From an uncultured Bacteroidota bacterium (GTDB lineage: Bacteria; Bacteroidota; Bacteroidia; Chitinophagales; Chitinophagaceae), in NCBI GenBank assembly GCA_903887005.1, contig CAISOH010000223.1, forward strand, positions 1 through 40,748: a stretch of 40,748 nucleotides of DNA. Direction: 5' to 3'. The position numbers and the translations under genes were made by a program. Below, piece after piece: positions 24,567 through 32,252 of the stretch (its first letter is position 1; the number at the start of each line of letters is the position of its first letter). Below the pieces are notes generated by a model. That model did not search any database and was not told the DNA's origin. It was given only the letters and a program-made list of their open reading frames with translations.

Positions 24567-25142
24567 CTAAATTACCATAAGAGAATAAAGTACCCCCAAA
24601 ATTGCTAACTCCATAATACCTATTATTAACCCAATCCCTGCAAGCCCTTTCGATTTATCGGCAATAAGCCCCAGCCCTCCAAAAAGAACACCTCCGATAC
24701 TGAACCCAATGGCCGAAAGACTTCCAAATAACAGTAATGCGATAGGTGTGAAAATATCGAAGAACAAGGAAACACCACCTAAAACAGAGCTACTGTGGCC
24801 ATTGCCATTATATCCGCCCCTGGAATAATGCTCATGATAATGATGGTAATGCGTATGATAATGATATGCGCGTGCATGGTAATGATGGGCCACTCCCTGC
24901 CAGTGATGCGAGGGGCCGCTATGGCTGTAATGAACATGCCCGCCGCCATAATGTGCATGTCCATGACCTCCCCGCCCTTTGGGTGCAGCGTATTCTTCTT
25001 CTGAATTATCAGCTGTTGCAGGTTTATCGGATGATTCAATTAACGGAGTATGTTTACGGATAGGGAAAGCGGCATAACTGAAATTAGCTGCTAACAGGAA
25101 TACCATACTAATTATCAAAAAAATGCGCTGCTTTTTTGTCAT
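24567..25142 (-). CDS. His-rich membrane protein, 191 aa
   Basis: The start at 25142 is chosen because a TATTTTTG element lies 16 bases upstream and MTKKQRIFLIISMVFLLAAN is a normal signal sequence; the open frame continues up to 25205. A polar segment precedes about 55 residues with over 20 His (GHGHAHYGGGHVHYSH, YHYHTHYHHYHEHYSR), which could bind Zn, Ni, Cu or Co. Two or three hydrophobic segments rich in Gly follow (IALLLFGSLSAIGFSIGGVL, then AGIGLIIGIMELAILGVLYS). It resembles the His-rich loops of metal transporters but matches no transporter I know. It is convergent with the 23799 gene and lies beside a cytochrome gene. Confidence 0.78.
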   Translation of the reverse strand: MTKKQRIFLIISMVFLLAANFSYAAFPIRKHTPLIESSDKPATADNSEEEYAAPKGRGGHGHAHYGGGHVHYSHSGPSHHWQGVAHHYHARAYHYHTHYHHYHEHYSRGGYNGNGHSSSVLGGVSLFFDIFTPIALLLFGSLSAIGFSIGGVLFGGLGLIADKSKGLAGIGLIIGIMELAILGVLYSLMVI

Positions 25143-25157
25143 ACAGATAATTTGAGG

Positions 25158-25165
25158 CAAAAATA
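25158..25165 (-). promoter_or_regulatory. Candidate -7 element TATTTTTG for the His-rich protein gene
   Basis: An exact TAnnTTTG match on the minus strand, 16 bases before the ATG at 25142. It supports the shorter reading. Confidence 0.5.
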
Positions 25166-25270
25166 CATGACGAAAATAAATGAATTTCAGCAACTTTATC
25201 AACATGGTCCTGATAATTTGATCTATGTCAATATCTTGTCCTGAATAAACATTTACAAAACTATGTTCAA

Positions 25271-25696
25271 TTACAGTTTTGCCCTTACAGCTTTTACTTC
25301 ATCAGCGGTTACGGGCGCACCTGAATTACCGAAATTGCTGTACATATAAGTCAGTACTGCGGCAATTTCCTCATCATTCAGTCCCTGTGGTGGCATAACA
25401 TTGTTGAATTTATTTCCATTCACTGTTACTTCACCTGACTTACCCTTAATTATCTGGGTAATTGTTTGCACCCTATCTGTAATAAAATCAGATTTCGCCA
25501 ATGGCGGGAATGTATTTGCGATCCCTTTTCCATCTAACTGGTGGCAGGCAAAACACGTTCTTTTATAAATTGCTTCACCCGACTCTGCAGATGCGTAAGG
25601 ATTCTTGCGTGTAGTTGGTTCATTTGAATTTCCTCCGCAAGATACTAACAGGAATATGCTACATGCAGATACTGTTGCTAATAGTACTTTTTTCAT
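25271..25696 (-). CDS. Monohaem c-type cytochrome lipoprotein, 141 aa
   Basis: The ATG at 25696 gives an SpII signal (MKKVLLATVSACSIFLLVSC, then GGNSNEP). The frame is open further upstream but that part lacks secretion character. A class I cytochrome c domain follows with CFACH (about 49-53) and GKGIANTFPPLAKSDF. The probable Met ligand is in NNVMPPQGLNDEEIAAVLTY. It closely resembles the small cytochromes used as electron donors to oxidases or with nitrite/copper enzymes. Which one applies cannot be told, since no oxidase gene is adjacent. Confidence 0.92.
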   Translation of the reverse strand: MKKVLLATVSACSIFLLVSCGGNSNEPTTRKNPYASAESGEAIYKRTCFACHQLDGKGIANTFPPLAKSDFITDRVQTITQIIKGKSGEVTVNGNKFNNVMPPQGLNDEEIAAVLTYMYSNFGNSGAPVTADEVKAVRAKL

Positions 25697-26022
25697 TTTT
25701 ATTATGGTTGTTGTCCGATTATTAATTATTATCCGATGTTTGTTTATTTTTTGTTTTTGACAGGCGCAAGATACCGCTCTTACCAAAGAATTGCAGCAGA
25801 ACCTATCGGATTGCAAATATTTTTTTTTAAAAAAAATATATTATAAAAAATTTCCTAACACAAACATTTTTTTCAGTTCTATTTTATGGCTTTTAGAGAA
25901 ATATTTCAATAGTAATCCCTTTCTGTTTTAAGTTCAGTAATTTCACACCAAATTTTGCTGCAAAAATCAGATCAATTCCAGTAACACACTTTTTGCTTAT
26001 AACTTTTAACTTTTGACATATC

Positions 26023-27231
26023 ATGACATTTTCATCCCACAATTTTGCAAACCAGAAAGCGCTTATCCGCGTTGACTTTAATGTGCCTATAAAGAATGGC
26101 ACAATAACTGATGATACACGTATCCGTATGGCGCTGCCAACGATACGTAAGGTATTGGCCGATGGCGGCAGTGTTATCCTCATGAGCCACTGGGGTCGTC
26201 CGCTTAAAGACATAGAGAAGAAGCCAAACCTTACATTGGCTGATTTTACTTTGAAGCCTGTTGTAGCACACCTTGCTGATTTACTTGGTACTGATGTACA
26301 ATTTGCCGCTGATTGCATCAGCGATGAAGCCTTTGCTAAAGCCAGGGCCCTTGCACCCGGACAAGTACTGCTCCTTGAAAATCTCCGCTATTACAAGCAG
26401 GAAGAAAAAGGTGATAAGGATTTCGCAGAAAAGTTATCTAAGCTGGGTGATGTATATGTAAATGACGCTTTTGGTACCGCGCACCGCGCCCATGCTTCTA
26501 CTGCGGTTATCGCACAGTTTTTCCCCGGCGACAAAAAGATGTTTGGCCTGCTGATGGAAGGCGAAATTAAGGCAGGTGAAGAAGTGCTCCACAACAACAA
26601 AAAACCATTCACTGCCATCATAGGCGGTGCAAAGGTTTCTGATAAGATACTCATCATTGAAAACCTGCTCGACAAGGCTACCGACATTATCATAGGCGGC
26701 GGTATGGCTTATACTTTCTTCAAAGCTGAAGGCGGGCAAATAGGTAATTCCCTTTGCGAAGACGACCGGCTTGATATGGCACTTGAACTGCTGAAGAAAG
26801 CTGCAGCAAAGGGTGTATGCATACACCTTCCGGCAGACAGCATTATTGCTGATAAATTTGCCGCAGACGCAAATTGTTCCTCCGGGCTCAGTAAAGAAAT
26901 ACCGGAAGGTTGGATGGGGCTGGATATCGGGCAGATGGCTATTGAGCAGTTTAAAAAAATCATCTGCGAATCAAAGACCATTCTCTGGAACGGTCCTATG
27001 GGCGTGTTTGAGATGGAGAAATTCCAGCATGGTACCAAAGCCATTGCTGAAGCAGTGGTCGAAGCAACAGCAAAAGGAGCTTATTCATTGGTAGGCGGAG
27101 GCGATAGTGTAGCTGCGGTGAATAAATTCCATATGGCTGATAAGGTAAGTTATGTATCAACCGGTGGCGGCGCTATGCTTGAATTCTTTGAAGGAAAACA
27201 ACTGCCGGGGATAGCGGCGATAAAGGGTTAA
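26023..27231 (+). CDS. pgk: Phosphoglycerate kinase
   Basis: This 402-residue glycolytic enzyme interconverts 1,3-bisphosphoglycerate and ADP with 3-phosphoglycerate and ATP. The N-terminal substrate site is [14 protein letters not shown] with Asp/Asn at about 18-20, and MSHWGRP lies at about 61-67. The hinge region has GGAKVSDKI and [11 protein letters not shown]. The nucleotide site has [18 protein letters not shown] and [18 protein letters not shown] near the C-terminus. Length and motifs are complete. The start ATG follows a repeated taacttttaacttttgac stretch that may contain the promoter. Confidence 0.98.
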   Translation: MTFSSHNFANQKALIRVDFNVPIKNGTITDDTRIRMALPTIRKVLADGGSVILMSHWGRPLKDIEKKPNLTLADFTLKPVVAHLADLLGTDVQFAADCISDEAFAKARALAPGQVLLLENLRYYKQEEKGDKDFAEKLSKLGDVYVNDAFGTAHRAHASTAVIAQFFPGDKKMFGLLMEGEIKAGEEVLHNNKKPFTAIIGGAKVSDKILIIENLLDKATDIIIGGGMAYTFFKAEGGQIGNSLCEDDRLDMALELLKKAAAKGVCIHLPADSIIADKFAADANCSSGLSKEIPEGWMGLDIGQMAIEQFKKIICESKTILWNGPMGVFEMEKFQHGTKAIAEAVVEATAKGAYSLVGGGDSVAAVNKFHMADKVSYVSTGGGAMLEFFEGKQLPGIAAIKG

Positions 27232-27232
27232 T

Positions 27233-27287
27233 TAGTTAAAAGGTTAATTGGTTAAAAGGTTAACTGGTTAATTTGTTACAAATAGCT
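27233..27287. repeat. Short tandem GGTTAA repeat after pgk
   Basis: The words ggttaattggttaaaaggttaactggttaa repeat a GTTAA(N) unit about six times starting just after the pgk stop. No coding potential is seen. Confidence 0.6.
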
Positions 27288-27324
27288 GTTTTTATATTTT
27301 CAGTTTAATGCCCTTCAATATACC

Positions 27325-27368
27325 AAACCCTTGTAAGAACTTTTGCTTACATGGGTTTGTTTGTATTT
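27325..27368 (+). terminator. Probable terminator of pgk
   Basis: A 13-pair stem with one mismatch (27325-27337 with 27346-27358) closes an 8-base loop and is followed by gtttgtattt, about 90 bases after the stop codon. Confidence 0.5.
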
Positions 27369-27483
27369 GGGATATATTGCAAAACTTATAAATAAAGGAT
27401 ACTATTAACGCAGTTTTATGAGAAGCGCTGCTTTGTTAGTGTGAGGGAAACGTAATTTTATAGCCAAATTCAAAATCCGGGGA

Positions 27484-28605
27484 ATGAAAAAAATATTTAT
27501 ACTATCAATTGCCATTGTGATGAACTTCAGCAGTTTTGCACAAAGAAGTTTCACTAAAAACGCCCAGCCATTAAATAGTATTGACCCCAATAATTATTTA
27601 TCTCTCCATGCTGATAACTTTGAGAAAACTACAGCGACCGGAGATACAATCAGGTTATCGAATATTGCAGATACAGCCAAACTTGTTATTTATCCATTGG
27701 GCACTATAGACAGCGGCTATGTTACAGGCACCAATTTTTGGGGAGACCAGGCTTTTGCGGAACAATATTCTTTTAACGGTGCCGATAGTTCTATGAGTAT
27801 AATTGGCGTATTCGCTCAATTCGGAGGTAATGTAAATCCTTCATCCGCCAAAACGATAAATTTCAACCTTTGGGGCCAGGGCGGACGACAAATGATTGGG
27901 GCTAATTTATATTACAATGGTTTTCCTGACAATGTTATAGATTCAGTCACAGTCCCTGTCACAAAATTAGGTATTGGGACCACTGTTGATACTTTGAAAA
28001 AGTTCTTGTTTCCAACCCCTTCAAAGAGGCTATCAGGGCCTTTCTTCGTGGGGTATAACATTAACTATAACTTTTTTTCGCTTAATGGCGATACAATAGG
28101 ATTAGCGTCTTCCGGGAATAACGTAAGGAAAGGTCTCGCATATTCGGTGGAAGTTGTTTTTCCGTTTGGGGACACTGTGGTCAATGTTATTAATAATGTG
28201 CAGAATGCAACGCTTGAATCAGATGGCAAATGGCATGATAACTATACCGACAATGATTCTTTGTTCAATAACCTCGCTATTTATCCTATTGTAGTTATTG
28301 GCACTCCCACAAATGTGAAAGGCGTAACAAGGAACAATTTTACTTTCTTTGGCAATTACCCTAACCCGGCAGTTAACAACACAAACATTAAATTCTCTTT
28401 GTCAAATAATGCATCTGTAACCATACAAATTATGGATATGAGCGACCGCATTATCAAAACAATGCAGGAAACTAACCTTTCAGCAGGTGAACACATAATA
28501 CCGGTAAATACCTCCGATATGCCTGCCGGAGATTATTTATACCTCATTCGTACATCATGCGGAGATGGCATAGCATCAAAAATGACAAAAACCCCAAACC
28601 CCTAA
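27484..28605 (+). CDS. Secreted protein with T9SS type A sorting domain, 373 aa
   Basis: A signal peptide (MKKIFILSIAIVMNFSSFAQ) precedes a beta-rich domain of about 260 residues that I do not recognise. The last 80 residues are a T9SS sorting domain: FFGNYPNPAVNNTNIKFSLS, VTIQIMDMSDRIIKTM, AGEHIIPVNTSDMPAGDYLY. The usual final Lys-rich strand is replaced by SKMTKTPNP. The last codons and stop lie in the 40-bp tandem repeat at 28591-28670, so the natural end has probably been altered by the repeat. The effect on secretion is unknown. Confidence 0.84.
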   Translation: MKKIFILSIAIVMNFSSFAQRSFTKNAQPLNSIDPNNYLSLHADNFEKTTATGDTIRLSNIADTAKLVIYPLGTIDSGYVTGTNFWGDQAFAEQYSFNGADSSMSIIGVFAQFGGNVNPSSAKTINFNLWGQGGRQMIGANLYYNGFPDNVIDSVTVPVTKLGIGTTVDTLKKFLFPTPSKRLSGPFFVGYNINYNFFSLNGDTIGLASSGNNVRKGLAYSVEVVFPFGDTVVNVINNVQNATLESDGKWHDNYTDNDSLFNNLAIYPIVVIGTPTNVKGVTRNNFTFFGNYPNPAVNNTNIKFSLSNNASVTIQIMDMSDRIIKTMQETNLSAGEHIIPVNTSDMPAGDYLYLIRTSCGDGIASKMTKTPNP

Positions 28606-28670
28606 AAGGACTTCCCCTCATTATCTGTACACCCCAAACCCCTAAAGGGGCTTCCCCTCATTATCTGTCC
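28591..28670. repeat. 40-bp tandem duplication containing the stop codon of the 27484 gene
   Basis: Two adjacent 40-base units (28591-28630 and 28631-28670) differ at three positions. Each contains aaacccctaaa and cttcccctcattatctgt. The CDS stop TAA is at 28603-28605 in the first unit. The second contains the full palindrome CCCCTAAAGGGG, which appears again at the end of the convergent gene. Confidence 0.92.
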
Positions 28671-28765
28671 ATGTTTTTATACCCAAACCGTACTTCCCAT
28701 TATTTTCTGTTCACAATTTCAATAAAGTTTAGCGTTATTACCAATGCTAAATAGATAGTCCCCCT

Positions 28766-29740
28766 TTAGGGGTTCAGGGGTTTCTTCAGCCATTTCTCCA
28801 TATAGTCCGGATCTAACTGATAGTAGGCGTAAACACTTTTATATTCTATTACGCCATTGTTGACCCAGTAAATAGAAGGTACACTATTACCTGCCATTTG
28901 CTCAAACTCTGTAATATGCCTGTAAATTAAGTAAGGAATATGCTCTGCATGTGTTTCATCAAAAAACTTTTTCCTGTAGGCTTCAGGCCCATCCAACACC
29001 ATAAATATAGAAATATCGGGATGCTCGCGGTGAATGATCTGCAGCAGGTAAGCCGCCTTTTTACAGTGCGGGCAGGTAAGGCTCATAAAAGCGATAATGT
29101 GCTTACCCTTTCTTAATTCCACCGACGGAGCGGGATCATATTTATATAAAAGGTCAAAGTTAACTGTCTTTGAAAATTTCTGTGGTTCAGTGCCCGTATA
29201 AACCGGATTGTAAACAAATGGTGCGGAAAATGCAACCAGGCCTAATACCAAACAAATATATTCCTGAAATTTATAGGGCCTGATCGGGTATATAAACCAG
29301 AGCAATATTGTTGCAGCTATCATTGCTACATTTTTCCAGATAGCAGCCAGTGGCTTCATTGCCAGCTTATCGCCAAAACAGCTGCAATTGCCTGTGTTGC
29401 CCTGTTTCAGAATAACAATGAGCAGGTAAATAATAAATACCAATAAAACCGCGATAACCGCTGGATAAGTGAATTTCTTTAAAAAAATATGAAATAAAAG
29501 GAAAAGTCCCAATAAGAACTCAAAGCCAATCATGACACGGGCAATAATGCCGGCAAAAATTGCGTTGCTGATGCCAATATCGAAAAAAGTCCATTGAAAA
29601 CCATCAAAAGCGCTATCGCTGTATATTTTGCTATAACCTGAATAAAAAAATACTGCCGATAATGCGAGCAGCAAAATAATACCGGTAATCCGGCTTATAT
29701 AAAAGGTTACTTTTCTTTTTGCAATCGGTGCTGTATCCAT
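28766..29740 (-). CDS. MauE/DoxX-type membrane protein fused to a thioredoxin-like domain
   Basis: The ATG at 29740 gives 324 residues; the open frame upstream to 29815 is outside the promoter element and rejected. About residues 15-190 form four to five membrane helices of the MauE/DoxX redox family, with the conserved GNCSCFGDK Cys pair near 120. The C-terminal 130 residues are a thioredoxin-like domain with CPHC in SLTCPHCKKAAYLL. The fusion should move electrons or disulphides between membrane and periplasm, as MauE/DsbD-like proteins do. The C-terminus (KKPLNP) and stop lie in CCCCTAAAGGGG. Confidence 0.87.
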   Translation of the reverse strand: MDTAPIAKRKVTFYISRITGIILLLALSAVFFYSGYSKIYSDSAFDGFQWTFFDIGISNAIFAGIIARVMIGFEFLLGLFLLFHIFLKKFTYPAVIAVLLVFIIYLLIVILKQGNTGNCSCFGDKLAMKPLAAIWKNVAMIAATILLWFIYPIRPYKFQEYICLVLGLVAFSAPFVYNPVYTGTEPQKFSKTVNFDLLYKYDPAPSVELRKGKHIIAFMSLTCPHCKKAAYLLQIIHREHPDISIFMVLDGPEAYRKKFFDETHAEHIPYLIYRHITEFEQMAGNSVPSIYWVNNGVIEYKSVYAYYQLDPDYMEKWLKKPLNP

Positions 29741-29755
29741 TATAAAAATGCAGCG

Positions 29756-29763
29756 CAAATTTA
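29756..29763 (-). promoter_or_regulatory. Candidate -7 element TAAATTTG for the MauE-thioredoxin gene
   Basis: An exact TAnnTTTG match on the minus strand, 16 bases before the ATG at 29740. Confidence 0.52.
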
Positions 29764-29899
29764 CACGAAATAGTTGGTTTAACGGAGCGCTCACATTAGT
29801 CAGGCTGCATTTCATATTGTCGCATATTTTTATTTGTTATAAATTGAGTATTTGCCCTGTAAGGGCAATCGGTTTAGTGACGGGATAAATTTTGTTATG

Positions 29900-29949
29900 C
29901 GCCGCAGGCGCTGTTCAAACCTGCGCAATACAGGACAGCGCCTGCGGCG
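29900..29949. repeat. GC-rich REP-like hairpin
   Basis: The 15-mer cgccgcaggcgctgt (29900-29914) pairs perfectly with acagcgcctgcggcg (29935-29949) around 20 bases. Each arm also contains the small palindrome gccgcaggc. It lies in the spacer between two minus-strand genes. A smaller hairpin (gccctgtaagggc) lies near 29853-29865. Confidence 0.75.
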
Positions 29950-29994
29950 AACAGCGTTTTGTTGATCGTTTTCAAAGATGGTAATTACTCTTCA

Positions 29995-31149
29995 TCAGTC
30001 AGTAAATCTAACTTCGTTATCCGGGCGTATTTTCTGCATGGCAAGGTTCATTTTATTGGTGGGATCCATGTCGGGGTAATGACGGATGGAGTCCCCCATT
30101 TTCAGCTCGTCATCATTGACATCATTGATATTGTTGACCCAAATGATGTTTCCTTCGCGGAAGGGCGATGGGCGCTGAGATGAAGGAAGGGAGGCGTAGT
30201 AGGTGGAATTGGGAATTGGTTGATTGGAATTCGGAATTGGGAATTCGGAATTGGGATTGATTTCTGGTTGGGGTTCGGAGGGTATTGTTACACTCAAAGG
30301 TGATGGATCGGGTGGCATTGTCACATTTTCAGGAAAAATTTTTTCGGTATCATTTTGTGATAATGATATATTACCATTTCCTTCATGATGCTTTACTATA
30401 GCGGGTTTGGGGCATATAGAGGACGGGCAGGACATTGTTACATCATTTGCACACATTATCACATCATTACCACATTTTGTGGGTAATGGCTCGCTCAATG
30501 GCTCAATTGCGGAATGGCTCAATGGCTCAATTGAGGAATCTGAATTTAATGGCTCAATTGTGGAATCCGAAACGGGTGTTGATGTTTCCTGTGCTGGTGT
30601 TTGACCGGGAGCTTCTGGGGTGTCCGGTAATTGTGTTTTTTCATAATTTTCAAGATTATTCATTACCAAGTCCATGCGGACTTTCATCATATCATCGAAC
30701 GCTGTATTTGAATTCAACACATTACCCATCACATATTGGTCGGCCAGGTTGGTGACTTTTTTGGCGAGTACGTGATCTTTTTTATTAATAAACTTCAGCA
30801 ATTCGGTATAGGCTTCCATATAGGCGCCTGTATGCTGACGACTAATGGTATTTGACATTTTCAACAGTTTGTACATCATGTTGACTTCTTCCATTGTGGG
30901 GCAACGTTCATCGGGCGGGCGATTGTAAATTCTCTGGTTGATGGCATCGAAATGGTTGTAGATGTCGTTGATAATTACTGCAGGCGCTTGCCGTATGGCA
31001 ATTTTTAATTCTTCCCATTTGCCATTTTTCATCCACAGGTATATGGTCCTGCGGTGGACGTTGAGAATGTCGGCAATTTCCTGCTGTGTTTTGTCGGTGT
31101 TGAGATAAAGCTCTTTAGCGAGTTGCTGTTGTTCGGATTTTGGTTGCAT
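29995..31149 (-). CDS. Helix-turn-helix protein (terminase-small-subunit-like) with repeat-rich tail
   Basis: This 384-residue protein has, at its N-terminus, ELYLNTDKTQQEIADILNVH then RRTIYLWMKNGKWEELKIAI, an HTH of the type found in phage terminase small subunits and related DNA-binding proteins of Bacteroidota. About 60-160 is helical. From about 170 the chain is low-complexity: three to four SxIEPLS units, a GNDVIMCANDVTMS repeat, and a Pro/Asn/Ser stretch with PNSNQPIPNS that is encoded by the simple sequence GGAATTGGGAATT. A short conserved-looking end follows (FREGNIIWVNNINDVNDDEL). There is no large terminase or phage gene nearby, so this is likely a domesticated or stand-alone gene. 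Confidence 0.72.
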   Translation of the reverse strand: MQPKSEQQQLAKELYLNTDKTQQEIADILNVHRRTIYLWMKNGKWEELKIAIRQAPAVIINDIYNHFDAINQRIYNRPPDERCPTMEEVNMMYKLLKMSNTISRQHTGAYMEAYTELLKFINKKDHVLAKKVTNLADQYVMGNVLNSNTAFDDMMKVRMDLVMNNLENYEKTQLPDTPEAPGQTPAQETSTPVSDSTIEPLNSDSSIEPLSHSAIEPLSEPLPTKCGNDVIMCANDVTMSCPSSICPKPAIVKHHEGNGNISLSQNDTEKIFPENVTMPPDPSPLSVTIPSEPQPEINPNSEFPIPNSNQPIPNSTYYASLPSSQRPSPFREGNIIWVNNINDVNDDELKMGDSIRHYPDMDPTNKMNLAMQKIRPDNEVRFTD

Positions 31150-31152
31150 TGT

Positions 31153-31290
31153 TTTATGGAATTAGGAATTGGGAATTAGGAATTGGGATTGCGATGTAAA
31201 ACTGGAATTGGGAATTGTTTTTTATGGAATTGGGAATTAGGAATTTGTAATTTGGATTGTTTTCTTTTTGGATGGAATTGGGAATTAGGT
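31153..31290. repeat. GGAATTGGGAATTAGG simple-sequence tract
   Basis: Multiple imperfect copies of ggaattgggaattagg lie directly upstream of the HTH gene. The same sequence is found inside that gene (about 30205-30260) and, complemented, before the tRNA at 38146-38176. Confidence 0.8.
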
Positions 31291-31398
31291 TGTTTCGTTC
31301 CTGTCAATGCCAGGATTGTTACTTAGTTGGGTCGAGTTGTACTGATTATTTCGGGTGTAAAATTGCAGAGGATTTTTGGTTTTGACAAAACGAAAATC

Positions 31399-31448
31399 TA
31401 TGATAATACGAAAAGTGCGTTATCATATACAGCTATGTGAATATCATA
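31399..31448. repeat. 50-bp composite repeat of heptamer TATGATA, copy 2
   Basis: The structure is TATGATA, a 15-bp spacer Y, TATCATA, a 14-bp spacer X (inverted), then TATCATA. Relative to copy 1 at 2662-2711, X has moved to the other side and is inverted while Y and the flanks keep their direction. Y differs from copy 1 at a single base; X differs at one base from the reverse complement. Confidence 0.75.
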
Positions 31449-31609
31449 AAACTTTTTTTGGCGATAATTAGCTGAATGATTGCTTTGTATATATTACAAA
31501 CTGCTCCGGGCGGGCTAAAGTGATGTTATGAGGATTTTTCCTGTTGCGAAAATGATGATATTAGTGATTTTTTTGTTGCTTTTTGGGCTGTAATCCGCAT
31601 ACTGTATCA

Positions 31610-31772
31610 ATACCCGCGTCAGAGACGCTGTGCCGGGGCATTCTCGTTGCAAACGAGAACGAGGGGGGCAGGCATGGAATACCCGCATCAAAGACGCTAC
31701 GCGGGGCATTCCCGTTGCAAACGAGAATGAGTTTGGAAAGAGTTGGGCATTGCAGTTTCAAACGAGAACGAG
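31610..31772. repeat. Three degenerate direct repeats of about 53 bp
   Basis: Units at 31610-31663 and 31679-31731 share atacccgcRtcaRagacgct and GGGGCATTCYCGTTGCAAACGAGAAYGAG. A third, 5'-truncated copy is at 31745-31772. Each contains ctcgtttgcaacgag-type inverted halves (CTCGTT and AACGAG). The spacer 31150-31862 is otherwise gene-free. This looks like a decayed repeat cluster, not a CRISPR array. Confidence 0.75.
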
Positions 31773-31862
31773 CTGAATAAAATAGTTCGGGACCAAGTCA
31801 ATGACATCAGGGGGAAACTCCGCGGAACAAGGTCCCGCCTTTTTGCGCGAGGGGTTGGGAGT

Positions 31863-32111
31863 TTAATAAAGATAACAGGTCTCTACCGTATGAATGCCAT
31901 TATTATCGAACGTGCCTGATTCCGCTTTACACTTGCTGGTAGCGTTATTTTTATTATCAGTAATGTTATATTCCTGTGCAGTACTGTCAGGAAGACCGGG
32001 AGTACCAGTATAGTAAATATTGCAATGACAGGTATATTTTTTCACACAGGAACTCATTGCAATAAATCCTGCAAATGCCATAACTACTAATAAAGACGGG
32101 CGGAATTTCAT
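31863..32111 (-). CDS. Small Cys-containing lipoprotein, 82 aa
   Basis: The SpII signal is MKFRPSLLVVMAFAGFIAMS with lipobox SSCVKKY (Cys about 22). The mature 60 residues carry four more Cys (TCHCN, SKCKAES, ETCYLY) and no known domain. It is probably an outer-membrane lipoprotein. I cannot assign a role. Confidence 0.65.
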   Translation of the reverse strand: MKFRPSLLVVMAFAGFIAMSSCVKKYTCHCNIYYTGTPGLPDSTAQEYNITDNKNNATSKCKAESGTFDNNGIHTVETCYLY

Positions 32112-32252
32112 GTATGCTATACTTATTTGTGGTTGAAGGTAGTAATAGGAAGTTAAAAATCAAAATTCAACAGCTATTAATCTGGTTTTTTGCTGTTTTA
32201 TAATAAAAAAGAAAAATCCTGCTCACCACCCTGCAATCCAAATATCATTGGC

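Noticed and set aside
25893-26318. Minus-strand ORF of 141 aa upstream of and within pgk
   Set aside because: It is antisense to the well-supported pgk start and has no features of its own.
29995-31149. Prophage, based on the terminase-small-subunit-like HTH
   Set aside because: No large terminase, portal, capsid, tail or integrase gene is present within 10 kb on either side.
31610-31772. Possible CRISPR array
   Set aside because: Only two full units and a truncated one, with poor identity, unequal spacing and no cas genes.
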